Assembly: GCA_022453515.1 (NCBI GenBank)
Contig: JAJNNY010000006.1
Location: 558,001-622,000, forward strand
Direction: 5' to 3'
Source of the DNA: Astrocystis sublimbata
Taxonomy: Eukaryota; Ascomycota; Sordariomycetes; Xylariales; Xylariaceae
DNA: 64,000 nt
The notes under the pieces were generated by a model. That model saw nothing but the letters and a program-made list of their open reading frames with translations, made no database searches and was not told the origin of the DNA. The stretch's first letter is position 1. The number at the start of each line of letters is the position of its first letter. Positions 12,267-23,835 of the stretch are shown piece by piece. The translations under genes and the position numbers were made by a program.

Positions 12267-14810
12267 TTACACCTGACCGTCCTCGGCGGGTTGCAAAAGT
12301 TGGTAAGACGAGCCGCTCATGGCTGGGATATACGACGAATCCCCGAAGGGCATCTCTTCGACCAAAAGCTCTGACTGGCCGGTCGAGAAAAGACTCAGGT
12401 CGCCCGTGGCCCCAAAACGACGCAACTCGTCCCTTTGGAGTTTGTCCCAGAAGCTCTCGCTATCGTCCATGGTCGACTCGTAGACAGGCGTCTGTGTGTG
12501 TCCGGATTCAAGCACCGAGCGAGGCGTAGGATACGCCAGAGCGGGCGGCAGATCCACTTGCTGCTGCTGCTGCGTGTTGTGGTATCGCAGTGATTCGGCG
12601 TACGTATCAACTTGTGATTGTGGTAGTCCTCGATCTGTAGCCGCTCGACTGAGCGGGCGAGACATTTCCGAGATCGACAGGATAGAGCTGTGGTTGATTG
12701 CCGTGAATGACGCGGGAGTGGCAGACCGGCCAGTGCTGCTGAGACTGCCGAGAGCGCTCGACGGCCGATTCAAAGTCCGCAGACGAAGCCGCTCGGATAT
12801 ATCTGTGACATCGTGTTCGTCTGGTTGGATGGTACCGAAATCCTTGAGTTTGGTGACGAGGGGGTGGTACTCTTCGAGCCCACCGCCGGTGCCACCCTCG
12901 CGAACGCGCAGTGTTGAGTTGTTTGGTCGTCCGTTCTTGTCGCTGTACTTGTAATAGTCCTGCTTGATCGTGGTGAAGTAATCATTCATGTCATATAGGA
13001 TATCGACGTAGGTAGACGCCATCTTTTGCCACGTCGCTAATCGAAGTAGAGTGTGCGTTGCAAGCGCAGTGGGCCCTCGCTTGAAAATATCGCGCATGAA
13101 ATCGTCTCGTTGATCGCGTGCCCATGGGTCTTCATAATCGGACGATAGCATGTGTTTCTCCGTGTCCATCTGTGGGAAGTGGGCGCCGTACAAGCCCACA
13201 AAGGACGTAGTCCATACGGCGAAGAGAACGATTGTAGACTGCGGCAGTTTGTCTTTCTTTTGACAGATCTCAATCAAGTCTACAACACCTCTGGCAGCTC
13301 TGAACATCTTCTCCGCGCTCATTTTCCAAAAGCCAAGCGGAGTCTCTTCTTTCGTAAAGGTTGGTTTGTCTAGAGGTCCTTCAGGCCCGCGGCAGCGAAC
13401 CGGCACGAAAGGGACGTACTCTCGATGCAACATGATGAGGCAAACGAACCGGAGCATGTGGAGGAGGACATATGCACTCGCATCTTGATGGTTCTCGTGC
13501 TTGAGATAGTTCGATTTCGAAAACGTGAAGGTGCCGGGGAGAGCCAGGTCAAACCTTGCTAGGGTTTCATTGAGTTTGTAGAAATCCGACTCCGGGTGCC
13601 AAGGGGCTTGTTTGTCTTCAACACGACCCCCGCGAGAGCTGTACTTGGAGATCTCTCCCCATATGTTCACCATCTGGATAAAGCGGCTTAAAACGCTGTC
13701 ACCGTACGCGCTGCTTTCCAAATGAGTCAGGCGACCGGTTCGTACCTCCAAAGCCAAATCGAATTTGTCCTCTGAGCAGGGGAGCTGGATATCAAGTTCT
13801 TCGCCTCGTATGATTGTCACCCGGTGTTTGCCACAAGCCAGCATTCTGTCGAGAATAAAGCAACTGAACATGAGTCTCCGTCTAATCTCCTTTTGCAAAG
13901 TACGTTGTGACTGGCAAACCGCATTTTTGAGGCGCAAATCGGCTGCCCTGAATTTCGCATCTCCAGCCTCGGCGGCGTCCTCGAAGCCGAGTCCCAAGAA
14001 TTGCGCCATCCTGATAGCGCTGCCAACGTACATCCAAGCGGTCATACCGCCTGTCTTGGGCTGCGTCTGGCTCCATTCGTAGAGACCAAGCATGAGCAGT
14101 GCGGCTACTCGATCCACGGAGGCAGTGCTGAAGGATGTTCGTATCGGTCCGAGGGCCATTGCTAGAATCTCGGCATAATACTCTGACGCGGCAGTCGGAT
14201 CAGCCGGGTTTTGAACCCGGCGTATTCTCGCATTAACAGTTTCACTGTTACACATATGCGCCGTGTATCTGACCAGATCTGGGTGGAAGCGTGCAGTCAG
14301 AGTCAAGACGCCGAGCAAGACTATGTTATTGTCCGAGTTCTGTTCAGGAGTCGATGTTTTCTTTCGGCCCAGCTTCTCCTTCATCGTGGGCAGGTGCAAA
14401 AACGGCAGCTCAGGGGCGAAATGCAGCTTGTACAAATCAAGAATCTGCTCCCATAAATCTTCTGTCAAGAACGAGGCAGACAAGACATCCTCAACAAACA
14501 GCGCCGTTTTGTGACTGTCTCCATTTGGGAGATCGTCAAGCTTTCTATGACGCTTCCTGTCGGGTCCACCATCTCGTTCTTGCTTAACAAAGGCCGGTGG
14601 CTCCAATCGTTTAGGGGCAACATGATCGGGAATTTTGAAAATGCACTCGTTTCCGGTCTTGACACAGCTATCGCAGGGGCTGGCGCCATTCGCGTTTTCG
14701 CATTTTATCTTGGATTTGCGACACCGCGTACAGGCGACGCTCGAGCGCATTGGAGGCCGCATCTTGAGCTGCCTCTTCCTCTCGATATCGCCGTCTATCG
14801 AAGGCCGCAT
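12267..14810 (-). CDS. Zn(2)Cys(6) fungal transcription factor
   Basis: Intronless 847-aa frame from the ATG at 14810. The DNA-binding domain lies at residues 27-56, with cysteines at 27, 30, 37, 46, 49 and 56. This is the exact CX2CX6CX8CX2CX6C binuclear zinc spacing, with the basic RKSKIK loop. A middle region of about residues 120-600 has the fungal_trans regulatory-domain look (LPFLHLPTM, MTAWMYVGSAIRMAQFLGLG, KEIRRRLMFSCFILDRML). The C-terminal 200 residues are Ser/Gln-rich, a plausible activation region. It should act in the nucleus on CGG-containing sites. It lies 15 kb from the polyketide cluster, too far to assume it is the cluster regulator. The target pathway cannot be told from sequence. 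Confidence 0.93.
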   Translation of the reverse strand: MRPSIDGDIERKRQLKMRPPMRSSVACTRCRKSKIKCENANGASPCDSCVKTGNECIFKIPDHVAPKRLEPPAFVKQERDGGPDRKRHRKLDDLPNGDSHKTALFVEDVLSASFLTEDLWEQILDLYKLHFAPELPFLHLPTMKEKLGRKKTSTPEQNSDNNIVLLGVLTLTARFHPDLVRYTAHMCNSETVNARIRRVQNPADPTAASEYYAEILAMALGPIRTSFSTASVDRVAALLMLGLYEWSQTQPKTGGMTAWMYVGSAIRMAQFLGLGFEDAAEAGDAKFRAADLRLKNAVCQSQRTLQKEIRRRLMFSCFILDRMLACGKHRVTIIRGEELDIQLPCSEDKFDLALEVRTGRLTHLESSAYGDSVLSRFIQMVNIWGEISKYSSRGGRVEDKQAPWHPESDFYKLNETLARFDLALPGTFTFSKSNYLKHENHQDASAYVLLHMLRFVCLIMLHREYVPFVPVRCRGPEGPLDKPTFTKEETPLGFWKMSAEKMFRAARGVVDLIEICQKKDKLPQSTIVLFAVWTTSFVGLYGAHFPQMDTEKHMLSSDYEDPWARDQRDDFMRDIFKRGPTALATHTLLRLATWQKMASTYVDILYDMNDYFTTIKQDYYKYSDKNGRPNNSTLRVREGGTGGGLEEYHPLVTKLKDFGTIQPDEHDVTDISERLRLRTLNRPSSALGSLSSTGRSATPASFTAINHSSILSISEMSRPLSRAATDRGLPQSQVDTYAESLRYHNTQQQQQVDLPPALAYPTPRSVLESGHTQTPVYESTMDDSESFWDKLQRDELRRFGATGDLSLFSTGQSELLVEEMPFGDSSYIPAMSGSSYQLLQPAEDGQV

Positions 14811-17800
14811 GTTTTATCCCCCGTTTCCACCAGTGCCCCCTCCACCTGATCCATGCACCACTCGGAGCTCACTATCAGATAACCTGGCCTCTGAGTACGA
14901 TTGAGAAATGGGTGACGGTGACTCAGATGGGAGTTTAGTTGGCTTCAATGATCTTTCTACTTTCGACCTTGATGTCGCGTATCCTGGCTTAGAACTTAAA
15001 TCCTCGTTCAAATCTTGAGGGGTCGAAGGGGCAAGGATGGAGTGAATACGAATTGGGGTTGAAATTTTGACGACTGGGTCTATGTAGACCCTGGAGAGCG
15101 CGGTTACTTGGATGCGGTATAGGAACCCAATATGGTGATGGATTGGTGGCACCAAAGCGTGCAAGGTATCGCTTTGGAAATGAACCTCTTTCGAATATGT
15201 ACTAAAAGTTGCAAATTGGTCTTTGAATCGCGGTTTAGGTTGTGGTAAATGATACCAAGACAATGAGGGTGTCCTGGCTTCCAGCGGGAGTGTGCACCTT
15301 TCGATGTCGTGTTACATATACCGTTGGGGATAACTGATATGTGGGATAATCTGTTCTGTAAGTCGAATGAGTAGCCGAATGTCACCAAAGCGAACATGCA
15401 GGCGGCGGTGAGAATCTTGCTAGTCGTTAACTTACTGTTTAACAAGGTGCCTGGAAACTATCTCAGCGACAGGTGTCTCGCTGGAGGAAAGGATAATCAC
15501 CGGGTCAGTAACTTGGGGAATGAAACATGGCAGGTTGGAGAGTCTTGTTTTGAGGCACCGTGGCACTTGATATGGAATGGGAAAAAAAACACATTTCTGT
15601 CTACAAAGGGCAGCAGTCGTTCTTATTCGTACGGACGCCGCATCATACATCGGCGGTAGGGGCTCAATGCACAAGCTGAGTACACCTGAACCATGAGACC
15701 TGTCTCCCGGTGTATTCCAGAAAGGTAACAGAAGCAGACGAGTCGGGCCCAGGGGTACATACAATTCGATCAAAGGCGAGTGAAAGTCGAAGGGCTAAAT
15801 CCAAGCAACCGAACAAATGATTCGTAGTCAGTAGATATTCTAACCAATGGAAAGAGAGCGAAAGGGGGGGTGCAATCCTATCAGAACCGTCAATTCGGGC
15901 GCTTGCACCTGCGGGGCGCGAGCGGGAAGTCCCAACAATGTCTCACTGCAGCTCTATCACCTCACGAGGTAGCACCGACAAGCGAATCGACTGCTTCGCT
16001 TTTGCTTTGTGATGAGGAGGTATTATTATTGTTGGTCCAAGGTGAAGCCATGTCCACACCATCGGGTCAGGTCAGGCCCGGCCAAGGCTGGAAAGCAGTT
16101 AGTGTACATGCAGATGAAAGAAGGTTATACTGCCCAGGGCTTGCTTGCTATTGTTGGCGTTGTTGGCGCAGAGGGTTAGACGAACCAAGACATTGGGAGG
16201 CAAGTAGGTGAGGTACGTACGCACGCATATCCGCATGCAGTTGCGCCGGTGTGGCATTTCCCATTCTTTTCAGACAAGGGTCGCGAATATGGCTCACTGT
16301 CCACAGCATTCGTAATACTTCACGCAAGAGGTTCGAGAGGCCGCGCCAAAAGCCCTATATGCAGCCATTATTGGATGCATCATCATTCCTAACGTTTGCC
16401 AGCGCCCCTGAGTTATCTGAGTTATCTGAGCAGATCGATCAGATAGAGCTATCAGCTCAATAAGATTGGCCACAGCTGAGTCAAGGCTGGCGTTGGGCGC
16501 TTTGGGAGTAGGCAGGAATCAATCAATGAAGCCATGTTTCACTTGCAACGATGAAGATATCGAGAGACAGGCGTATGGTGTGAACGTATTGCGTACTCCG
16601 TACTAGGTAGCTCGGATGTAGGAGCGGAGATGCGGCATGACTACGAGGAGGGGCCGCTATCGTAAAAGGCATTCTTGGAAATTTCCATGCTCGTACTGAA
16701 GTATCCTGGTGCTAAGATATAGTCTGTCGGGCGTGTCGCTGATCAAGTGCCCAAGACCAAGACGTTGGTCAAGACTCAATAGTAAGAGTAATTTTCCGAT
16801 AGTAAGACTTTGAGTCTCAGACGGGAGAGGAGGGACTTTGGACCCCGAGTGCCCGGCCTTTGTCCCACAATGAAAGCCGTTTTGACCGTGTTGCTACCAC
16901 CTCCTTAGCAAGTAATCAGACTGTAAATATTTATATTAACCTCGAGCGCGTACATCAAGGGGCATCAATAGTGGCCCGCCCGAATGAACCTCATACATAC
17001 TAAGTAAGTATAGATATACCTCAGATATTTGGCACGTCAATCCGCGTGCTATGGACTTAACAATATGCGTGCGTCCATATGACTGAGTTTTAGCATCCCA
17101 ATCAATGTAAATAAATAAGTAAGTATTAGAATGATTTCAACGTTAAAAAGCTTGTGCCCGACATGAAATTAATACAAAACCGGCTTGCCAACATGATGTA
17201 AGTGAGTGTCTCAGGTCTTGGATGCCATTTCATGCTAGGCGGGGGACTAGTAAAGTGCCAAGCACCCGACTTGAAGGTACTGTACTGGACTGGACTGCAG
17301 TAGTGCCACCCACCAGGCCCAGGCATCAGGGCAGAGGGGAGAGGGGCATCGTAGATAAGGCCCCATAGGCGAGGGGGCGAGGGGCTGTGCGTACCCATAG
17401 ACCAATGACGTCGGGACGCCCTTAGATCACAGCAGCACCTGCATGATTCCTGTCGCGCGAGGCCTCAGTTGCACAAAGTGCCGCCACCTCGCTGTCGCAT
17501 CTTGCACTTACACCACACACACTTACTTAATAGCTATCTCCTACGCAGTCTCACACAAACAGAGGTCGAACAAAGTCGAACACGGTGAACTGCAGTCCCA
17601 CGCGTGTACACCGTACTTATAATTTTTATCCCCCCATTCTCGACTACCAACGCACGCCTCGAAACTACCCCTCTTTGCGACACTCATACTCTCTTCCGAC
17701 ACAACGGATATAGACACCCCTTGAGGCTGAACGCCTTCTGCGTCGCGACCTGAACAAGTGCCTGTCTGTACGAGGGCCCTGCGCCAGTAAGCCAGCAGCC

Positions 17801-17852
17801 AACAAGCCGCATAGCCAATTGTCTCCAGGCTGTTACCTCGAGTATCTACAAG
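14811..17852. other. Intergenic region, no gene recognised
   Basis: A 3-kb divergent promoter region between the minus-strand zinc-cluster gene and the plus-strand senescence-domain gene. The frame at 14814-15263 directly upstream of the regulator is best read as leader or upstream-ORF sequence. The region has scattered GTAAGTAAGTA runs near 17000-17130 and no protein motifs. Confidence 0.5.
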
Positions 17853-19554
17853 ATGGCATCCAGCCACAATGTAAGTTTGCGCCAGCATTCGCAACCTGCA
17901 TCTGAATGCAATTTGGTGCTGACAGCTCTCGCGCGGCAACAGGACCCGAAGCTGCTCTATGCCATACAAGGCGTGTCAGCGTACCATCTCGCTTACGGCA
18001 ACGAGGAATCCTTGACGCCGGGTGGCCCCCAGACGCTGTCGCTGTTGATGGTCCCTACTTCTTCCCCTTTAGCCGATCCCTCGACCTTCGATTCGCAACG
18101 CGACGCCCAAGCCGAAGACTTCTATCTGCATCTTCACCTACCGCCTGAGCTCGACATTCCCTTGCCAGCCACCACCCAGATCTACCACCAACCCCCTAGG
18201 AGCTACCTGATCCCCCGATGGGACCTGGGTCGCGATAGCGGCGCTTTCACCAGACTGGAGTTTCCCTCGGTAGGAAGCCGACCAGGTCTCCAGGAAGACG
18301 TAGATACGTTTGAGACCATATTGGCACAATGCACTGCCTTCCTCGAACGGGCACCCCCGCCCACGGCGGCAAAGCTGGACCAGAAAAAGTCACCGCCCTC
18401 CGCCTCGACACCTGTACCCAGATCCTCTTCCTCTGTCTCTAAACCGACATCCTCTAAATCGATATCGAAGTCAACGGGCGACGAGAAGCTTCCCGCCTAC
18501 AACCCTGCCTCTTTTGGACCTGGTGAAGGTTATGCGAAGGGAAGCCATAGCTCTATCCATGCAGGCCAGATTGTGCTCATTGACGAAGAGGATGGAAGCG
18601 TTATTGGCGAGCTGTCCGATGGGTACCAAGTCGAGGAGTCCGGCGTGAAGCCTGGGTCTAAGGGTAAGTAGCACGGCATGGTTTTAATTTTTATTTACTC
18701 TGACGATATACTAACAATGGCGACACCCAGACCCTGTCGAGATAACGCTTCCCACGGAAGGGAACAAATTGGCGGTCGTGCCGGCGTCGGCTGAGACTCT
18801 GGAGATGGAGTTGCACCCAGCGTACCAGAAGTCTTTCATTGTGTCGAAGGCGGCATATGCATCACGGCTCATCATCACAACCTCTGATCTTGTCTCCAAT
18901 GCTATGCAATCGGGGACAGATAGTTTCGCTAAGAGCACGAAGCCCGCGAGCAAGCCCTTGACGTTTCAGCCGGCCACGCATGAGCGTGTGCGTCGGATCG
19001 GCAAGTTTTCTGGCGGGGTGGTTGAAGTATCAACCAAAACCGTTGGACAGGTCACGAAGGTGGCTCAAAATCTCGGCGCGCAGCTGGCCGGGCGAGGTAA
19101 CAAGGACAGAAGTGGGAAAAGAGGATTTGGCCCGGATGGCCAACCCCTTGAGACATTCAAGCCAGGCTTGTTGAACAAGAGTCTGATGGCTTTTTCGACA
19201 ATCACCGACGGAATCGACCACGCAGCAAAGAGCGTCCTCAACTCGGCTTCCACGTCGGCGACGGCGATGGTCACGCACCGATGGGGCGACGAAGCAGGAG
19301 AGCTCACCAAACATCTCGGCGGTAGTGTCAAGAATGTCGGGCTCGTCTACGTGGACGTCACGGGCGTCTCCAGAAAAGCAATTGTCAAAGCTGTTGGCAA
19401 AGGCATGATTGTTGGAAAGGTCAAGATTGGCAATGGTCAAACGGCCGATGTCATAGTCGGCGATGACACGAGCGCCATGAATGATTCGAGCACTCAATTA
19501 GTGAAGGATTCTGCTAGTGTTGGTGGTACGTCGTCCAAGACTGCCAGAAAGTAG
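17853..19554 (+). CDS. Senescence/spartin-like domain protein
   Basis: Three exons, 17853..17870, 17943..18663 and 18731..19554, give 520 aa. The first exon codes only six residues (MASSHN) and its GTAAGT donor joins in phase to DPKLLYAIQGV. An upstream hydrophobic-mixed region of about 130 residues (ending near DSGAFTRLEF) is followed by a Ser-rich linker. The C-terminal half is the Senescence domain shared with plant senescence-associated proteins and animal spartin, with helical Gly/Ala-rich blocks (KFSGGVVEVSTKTVGQVTKV, VKNVGLVYVDVTGVSRKAIV). Spartin relatives associate with lipid droplets and endosomal membranes; a similar membrane or lipid-droplet role here is inference. The 72- and 67-bp introns have clean borders. 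Confidence 0.85.
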
Positions 19555-20462
19555 GTTATCAGGGACTATTACGGGACTGTTATGGGAGGTTGATGCCGAT
19601 GCGAAAGAATGGGATGAGTGGGGCAGAGAAATAGCTACTAGGTACAGTAGCTAGTTGGAAATAATGTTTAAACTGTGAGGTTCGCCAGATCATACCTGAG
19701 TCCAATGCGCCTGTGTTCGTTCATGTTGCTCCTAGGCGACTGCCATTGCCATTAAGAGCAAAGACGGTATCGATCACGTGATGTGGTAATTTAATTTGTC
19801 GTGGCAACGCGTTTGGCACTTCCAATTAGCCCCGTCGACATACCGCGACTGAGGGCGACGGGTCTTGTATGTAAGTAAGCGCAATGAGACTTGAGTTACC
19901 TAGTCCACTGTCAAATTGAGACGAATGAGCCATCCACCCTTGCAAAAGAGCATCGCTGTGAATCGCATGACAAAAAAATAAAATAGAATAAAAAAGCTTA
20001 CATTACTTGATTTTGTATTTCTTTGCTTGCAATCGACACAACAAAAGCTTGGGGTTCATCCGCGGACGGCCGACCCACTACCTCGGGCACCTTGTAACTA
20101 CGGCACCTAACCTACCTACTACACAACCTCAAACTTGAGAACTACCATTAGGTAAACTCATGTGAGCGGTAACGACGCCAGGGCTTGTTCCAGCCACGCT
20201 CTCGAGGGTACCCGCGACCCAAGATACCTACCTACACACTGAGTCTTGGTCGAGTTCCCTCCGCTTTAAGCCAGCTCCGATGTGTCGATACGAGTGTTTG
20301 GGTTCAATTATTCTACTAGCTCGAGACATCGGCGACAAGATCCGGTCTAAGAGAGAGTCCCAGGTCTTGCAAGGGTCCGCCTCAACCATCCATCCGCTCA
20401 CCATGATCGTCGTCTCTGACATGAGTACACAATAGAGCTCCCTCCGCTGCTTGCCCCCCGCC
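19555..20462. other. Intergenic region
   Basis: Terminator side of the senescence-domain gene and promoter of the GCP4-like gene. There are A/T-rich tracts near 19970-20030 and an ACCTACCT motif near 20105-20230. No gene is seen. Confidence 0.5.
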
Positions 20463-22817
20463 ATGCTCCATGAAATCCTGCTCTCACTGTCGGGACACCC
20501 GTCACCTCTACTGCGGAATGACTATTCCGATCCCGCCGCTTCGTCCCTCTTATCACCGCCCGAGCGGCAGCTCCTAGACACGGCCGCGCATCTGAGTGAG
20601 CTCCACTGCAACCTGAAAGGGGCCACTAGTCGCATCAGGAGCAGTCATCCGTCTGCCATCTGTCGCGCCGTTGCCTCCGCCGTTTCGTCTGTTCACCTGG
20701 GCGCATTCCAGCGAAAGATCCTCGAAGTGGAGGACAGCATCCTCCGCAAAGATGCTGCCCTCGTCGGCGCTTACAACATAGTGCCCTTAACTGCCGTGGT
20801 CAGCCAGTTCTCTGATTGGACTCGACGGCTGAAATGGCTTTGGGACCTCATAGAATTCGTCGGTGTCGGTGTCGACCAAGACAGTGACAGCACACAAGTG
20901 CCTTGCCAGGCCGCCAAGCTCATCAACCGACTGCGGAATGAATTGCAAACAGGCTATGCTGATGTTTATGAGACCGCTCAGTGTCTGGTTGGGGTCGCCG
21001 AGACCGCCTGGTTGAAGCAAGTCGCTGCCTGGGTTCTGTACGGACGCAGGCCAACAGTCAGCAGCTATGACTTCTTCATACGCGAAGATGAGGAAGAGGA
21101 GCACGGCTATAGTGTCGACTACGATTTGTTACCATCGTTCGTATCGCCCCAGACAGCGGAATCAATGCTCTTCATTGGTGTTTCAATAAACCGAGCTCGC
21201 TCAAGGGCCGGTGCGGATACAGGTGCTAGCGGCCTTGGTCATCTCGCGTCACAGCACCAAGAATTGGCGTTACCATCGCCTCTCAACGGCGTGGCCTTCT
21301 CACGGGCGATCACAAGTATTCGATACACTTTATCTAGAACCACACTGCAGAAATTATTGCCGTTGGTGAGAGTGGTAGAACTACTGCGAGTCCTACGGGA
21401 ATTCTTCCTAATCGGCCGTGGCGAGTTTGCCATCGCTCTGACACAGCAAGCCGATGAGAGAATCCGTGGTCGTTGGCGCAGGGCAGACAATCTCGCATAC
21501 GAGAAAAGGGACACTCTAGGCACAGTCACTGTGAAGGAAGGCGAGGTCGCCGCCGTCCTAGCTCGAACCTGGGCATTCTTGGGCTCCATGCAAAACGAGC
21601 ACGTAGACGATGAAGATGAAGCTCTCGAGCAAGCCAGAGACTTATTGCGTCTACATGTGTCTAAGACTACCGAGATAACGGCAGCGAAAGGCTCTGATCG
21701 TGCCAGCCCTAAGATCCTCCATGCCGTCGTGTCTACCCCCTTCTGCAACCTTCTCTTCTCCGTTCCTGTCAAATTGACAATGCAAATACAATCTCCCCTA
21801 GACCTATTCCTCACCCATTCCGACCTTCAAATATACACAGCGATCAACTCCTATCTTCTCTCTATCCGACGCGCCCATCTCCGCCTCACTGATCTTTGGA
21901 AAATCACCTCCTTACGTCGTAATCACCCACCACCTCCCAAAGCACCCTTTGGTAACACCAAGGCCGGCATTGCCAAAACCAAGCTACTTCGGGAGCGGTG
22001 GTCTCTCCGTTCGTCCATTATGCGCAGTACTTGGAGCACTAGCAGCGCAGCCATTTTTTTCCTAGGGGAGACCGAGGCATACTTACAGGTGGAAGTAGTC
22101 GAGGGACTCTGGTCTCACTTCCACAGCTGGGTGACTGGCACCCATCAGCCATCGCGAGGAGAATACAGTCGCTGCGAAACATCGCATAGCGTTTTCCCTG
22201 CAAAAGCCAACAAAACTAGCAACTCAACGCCCGGCTCGTCCTCGAATACGGAAGATGCTCAAGAGAAACACCATCACGACCCGCAAACCCTCAGCACCGC
22301 CCACCGCCAGTATCTCAGCGCACTAGTGCGCCGTCTGCTCCTGACCCAGCACGCCTTCTGCACCCCTCTCCACGAACTCCTGATCCAGATCGATCACCTC
22401 GTGGCCCTCGTGCACCGCCTCCACGGCGTCTGGACATCGCTGGATCTCGAAGCCGACGAGGGCGTGGTGGACGCGTTCTCGAACCTCGACGCCGAGGAGC
22501 GCGACGTGCGGTCGCAGCTGCGCGGCGTCGAGCGCCGCGTCAAGTTCGGCATCGAGAACGTTGTCGCCGCGCTGCGGGCGCTGAGTTTGGACTCTGCCTT
22601 TGCGGCGGAGATGGAGGGCGAGGACGACAAGGACGAGGATGTCGTGGATGAGAATGAGGCGGCCACGAGGTATCGGCCCCGTCGCGTAGGTGGCATTGAT
22701 CGGTTATTGATGAAGTTGGATTTTGGAGGCTGGTTCGGGCCGGCGGATGGCGATGGTGCTGGATTAGGGGCGCAGGCACCGGCACAGGTACATGCGCGAG
22801 GGGATGAGTTCGCCTGA
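20463..22817 (+). CDS. Gamma-tubulin complex component, GCP4-like (Spc97/Spc98 family)
   Basis: Intronless 784-aa frame from the ATG at 20463; the four codons before it need a TTG start. The N-terminus MLHEILLSLSGHPSPLL is the characteristic GCP4 opening. The GRIP-type N-terminal half includes the segment FSDWTRRLKWLWDLIEFV, with later matches in LQKLLPLVRVVELLRVLREF and IGRGEFAIALTQ. The C-terminal gamma-tubulin-binding half holds SPLDLFLTHSDLQIYTAINS, YLLSIRRAHLRLTDLW and HRQYLSALVRRLLLTQ. The product should be part of the gamma-tubulin ring complex at spindle pole bodies, nucleating microtubules. An acidic insert (EGEDDKDEDVVDENEA) sits near the C-terminus. Length and layout agree with fungal GCP4 proteins, which suggests a complete gene. 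Confidence 0.92.
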   Translation: MLHEILLSLSGHPSPLLRNDYSDPAASSLLSPPERQLLDTAAHLSELHCNLKGATSRIRSSHPSAICRAVASAVSSVHLGAFQRKILEVEDSILRKDAALVGAYNIVPLTAVVSQFSDWTRRLKWLWDLIEFVGVGVDQDSDSTQVPCQAAKLINRLRNELQTGYADVYETAQCLVGVAETAWLKQVAAWVLYGRRPTVSSYDFFIREDEEEEHGYSVDYDLLPSFVSPQTAESMLFIGVSINRARSRAGADTGASGLGHLASQHQELALPSPLNGVAFSRAITSIRYTLSRTTLQKLLPLVRVVELLRVLREFFLIGRGEFAIALTQQADERIRGRWRRADNLAYEKRDTLGTVTVKEGEVAAVLARTWAFLGSMQNEHVDDEDEALEQARDLLRLHVSKTTEITAAKGSDRASPKILHAVVSTPFCNLLFSVPVKLTMQIQSPLDLFLTHSDLQIYTAINSYLLSIRRAHLRLTDLWKITSLRRNHPPPPKAPFGNTKAGIAKTKLLRERWSLRSSIMRSTWSTSSAAIFFLGETEAYLQVEVVEGLWSHFHSWVTGTHQPSRGEYSRCETSHSVFPAKANKTSNSTPGSSSNTEDAQEKHHHDPQTLSTAHRQYLSALVRRLLLTQHAFCTPLHELLIQIDHLVALVHRLHGVWTSLDLEADEGVVDAFSNLDAEERDVRSQLRGVERRVKFGIENVVAALRALSLDSAFAAEMEGEDDKDEDVVDENEAATRYRPRRVGGIDRLLMKLDFGGWFGPADGDGAGLGAQAPAQVHARGDEFA

Positions 22818-23835
22818 TGCGACTTTCCTAAATATAGGGAGGTGTTTGGCGTCTTTTCATACCGCCTGGAGATCTTCCATTGGAAATCGCACGATTATGC
22901 GACTTGTGTGAATATCATCGTGCCAGCAATGTTGTTGGGTGGTTCGTGGACACTGTTCTATACCAAGCAGGCGTTAAGTTCAGTTACTCTACGCACGTAG
23001 CCAGTCAAGACTTCATCACCTAGGTATACTAGGTACTACTCACCTACATAGTCGATGCCCAATTATTATTACATGGCGCAATGATCGGACCTTACATATC
23101 AAGTGAAATAAATGCCTTGGCCACTAAATATCACATCATCCGAGTAAAGGAAGAACGCAGTCGTAAATTTGAGAGCGACTGGCCGCCGCTCATACCACTC
23201 TTCTCAATTAACTTATTAACTTGATCACAGCGATTACGTATGCCGGAAGGCAGAGAATGATTGTGTATTTACACATGACCGACCTAAACTCCAAGTCTCG
23301 GTGCCAGAGACAGATGCAACCCTCAACGCCATCCAATGATAATATGCAATGGGTCCTGATTGTTGATTTTTTTGCTCAAAGAGAAAAAAATATGCGAAGA
23401 CGTGTAGGAAGATGTGTTTTGTTCTACAGTCTACAGAAGAAAGATGGATGAACGAATGATGGCTACTGCACTCGTGCCACTAGGAGCCGACATCATGTCA
23501 TTGAGATAGAGAAGATGATGAAAAAACAAGGTTGTAAAAAGCGAGGCGCACAACAAAGATTCGTGCAGGAATTGTGGTCTCGATGACGCGCCGTAAGCAG
23601 TAGATTAAGTGATAGCATAAGCTGACCAGGGCGTGATTATGAGGCAAATCGGAAATGCCGGGCGTGGCGAAAGGGCGGATGCAGTATCAATCCAGCTATT
23701 CATCTTCCCCTTCTCATGCTCCGTTGTCGCAGCAGTGAGAAAAAGTATGCAATGCAGGTTTTAATCAGCCCTGACGATGATTCGTTCCGGTCAGAGCCTT
23801 CTGTCGTAGTATTGATCTCGGCTGACGCGCATTGC
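22818..23835. other. Convergent 3' intergenic region
   Basis: Lies between the ends of the GCP4-like gene and the minus-strand conserved unknown. It contains CCTAGGTATACTAGGTAC at about 23020-23037 and A-rich stretches. No gene seen; the open frames at 23700-24035 are out-of-frame shadows of the second exon of the next gene. Confidence 0.5.

Noticed and set aside
12267..14810. Zn2Cys6 gene as the polyketide cluster regulator
   Set aside because: It lies 15 kb away, across several unrelated housekeeping genes; there is no sequence link to the cluster.
14814..15263. 149-codon frame just upstream of the Zn2Cys6 gene
   Set aside because: No domain or conserved-looking sequence; probably the leader region. 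It could contain upstream ORFs.
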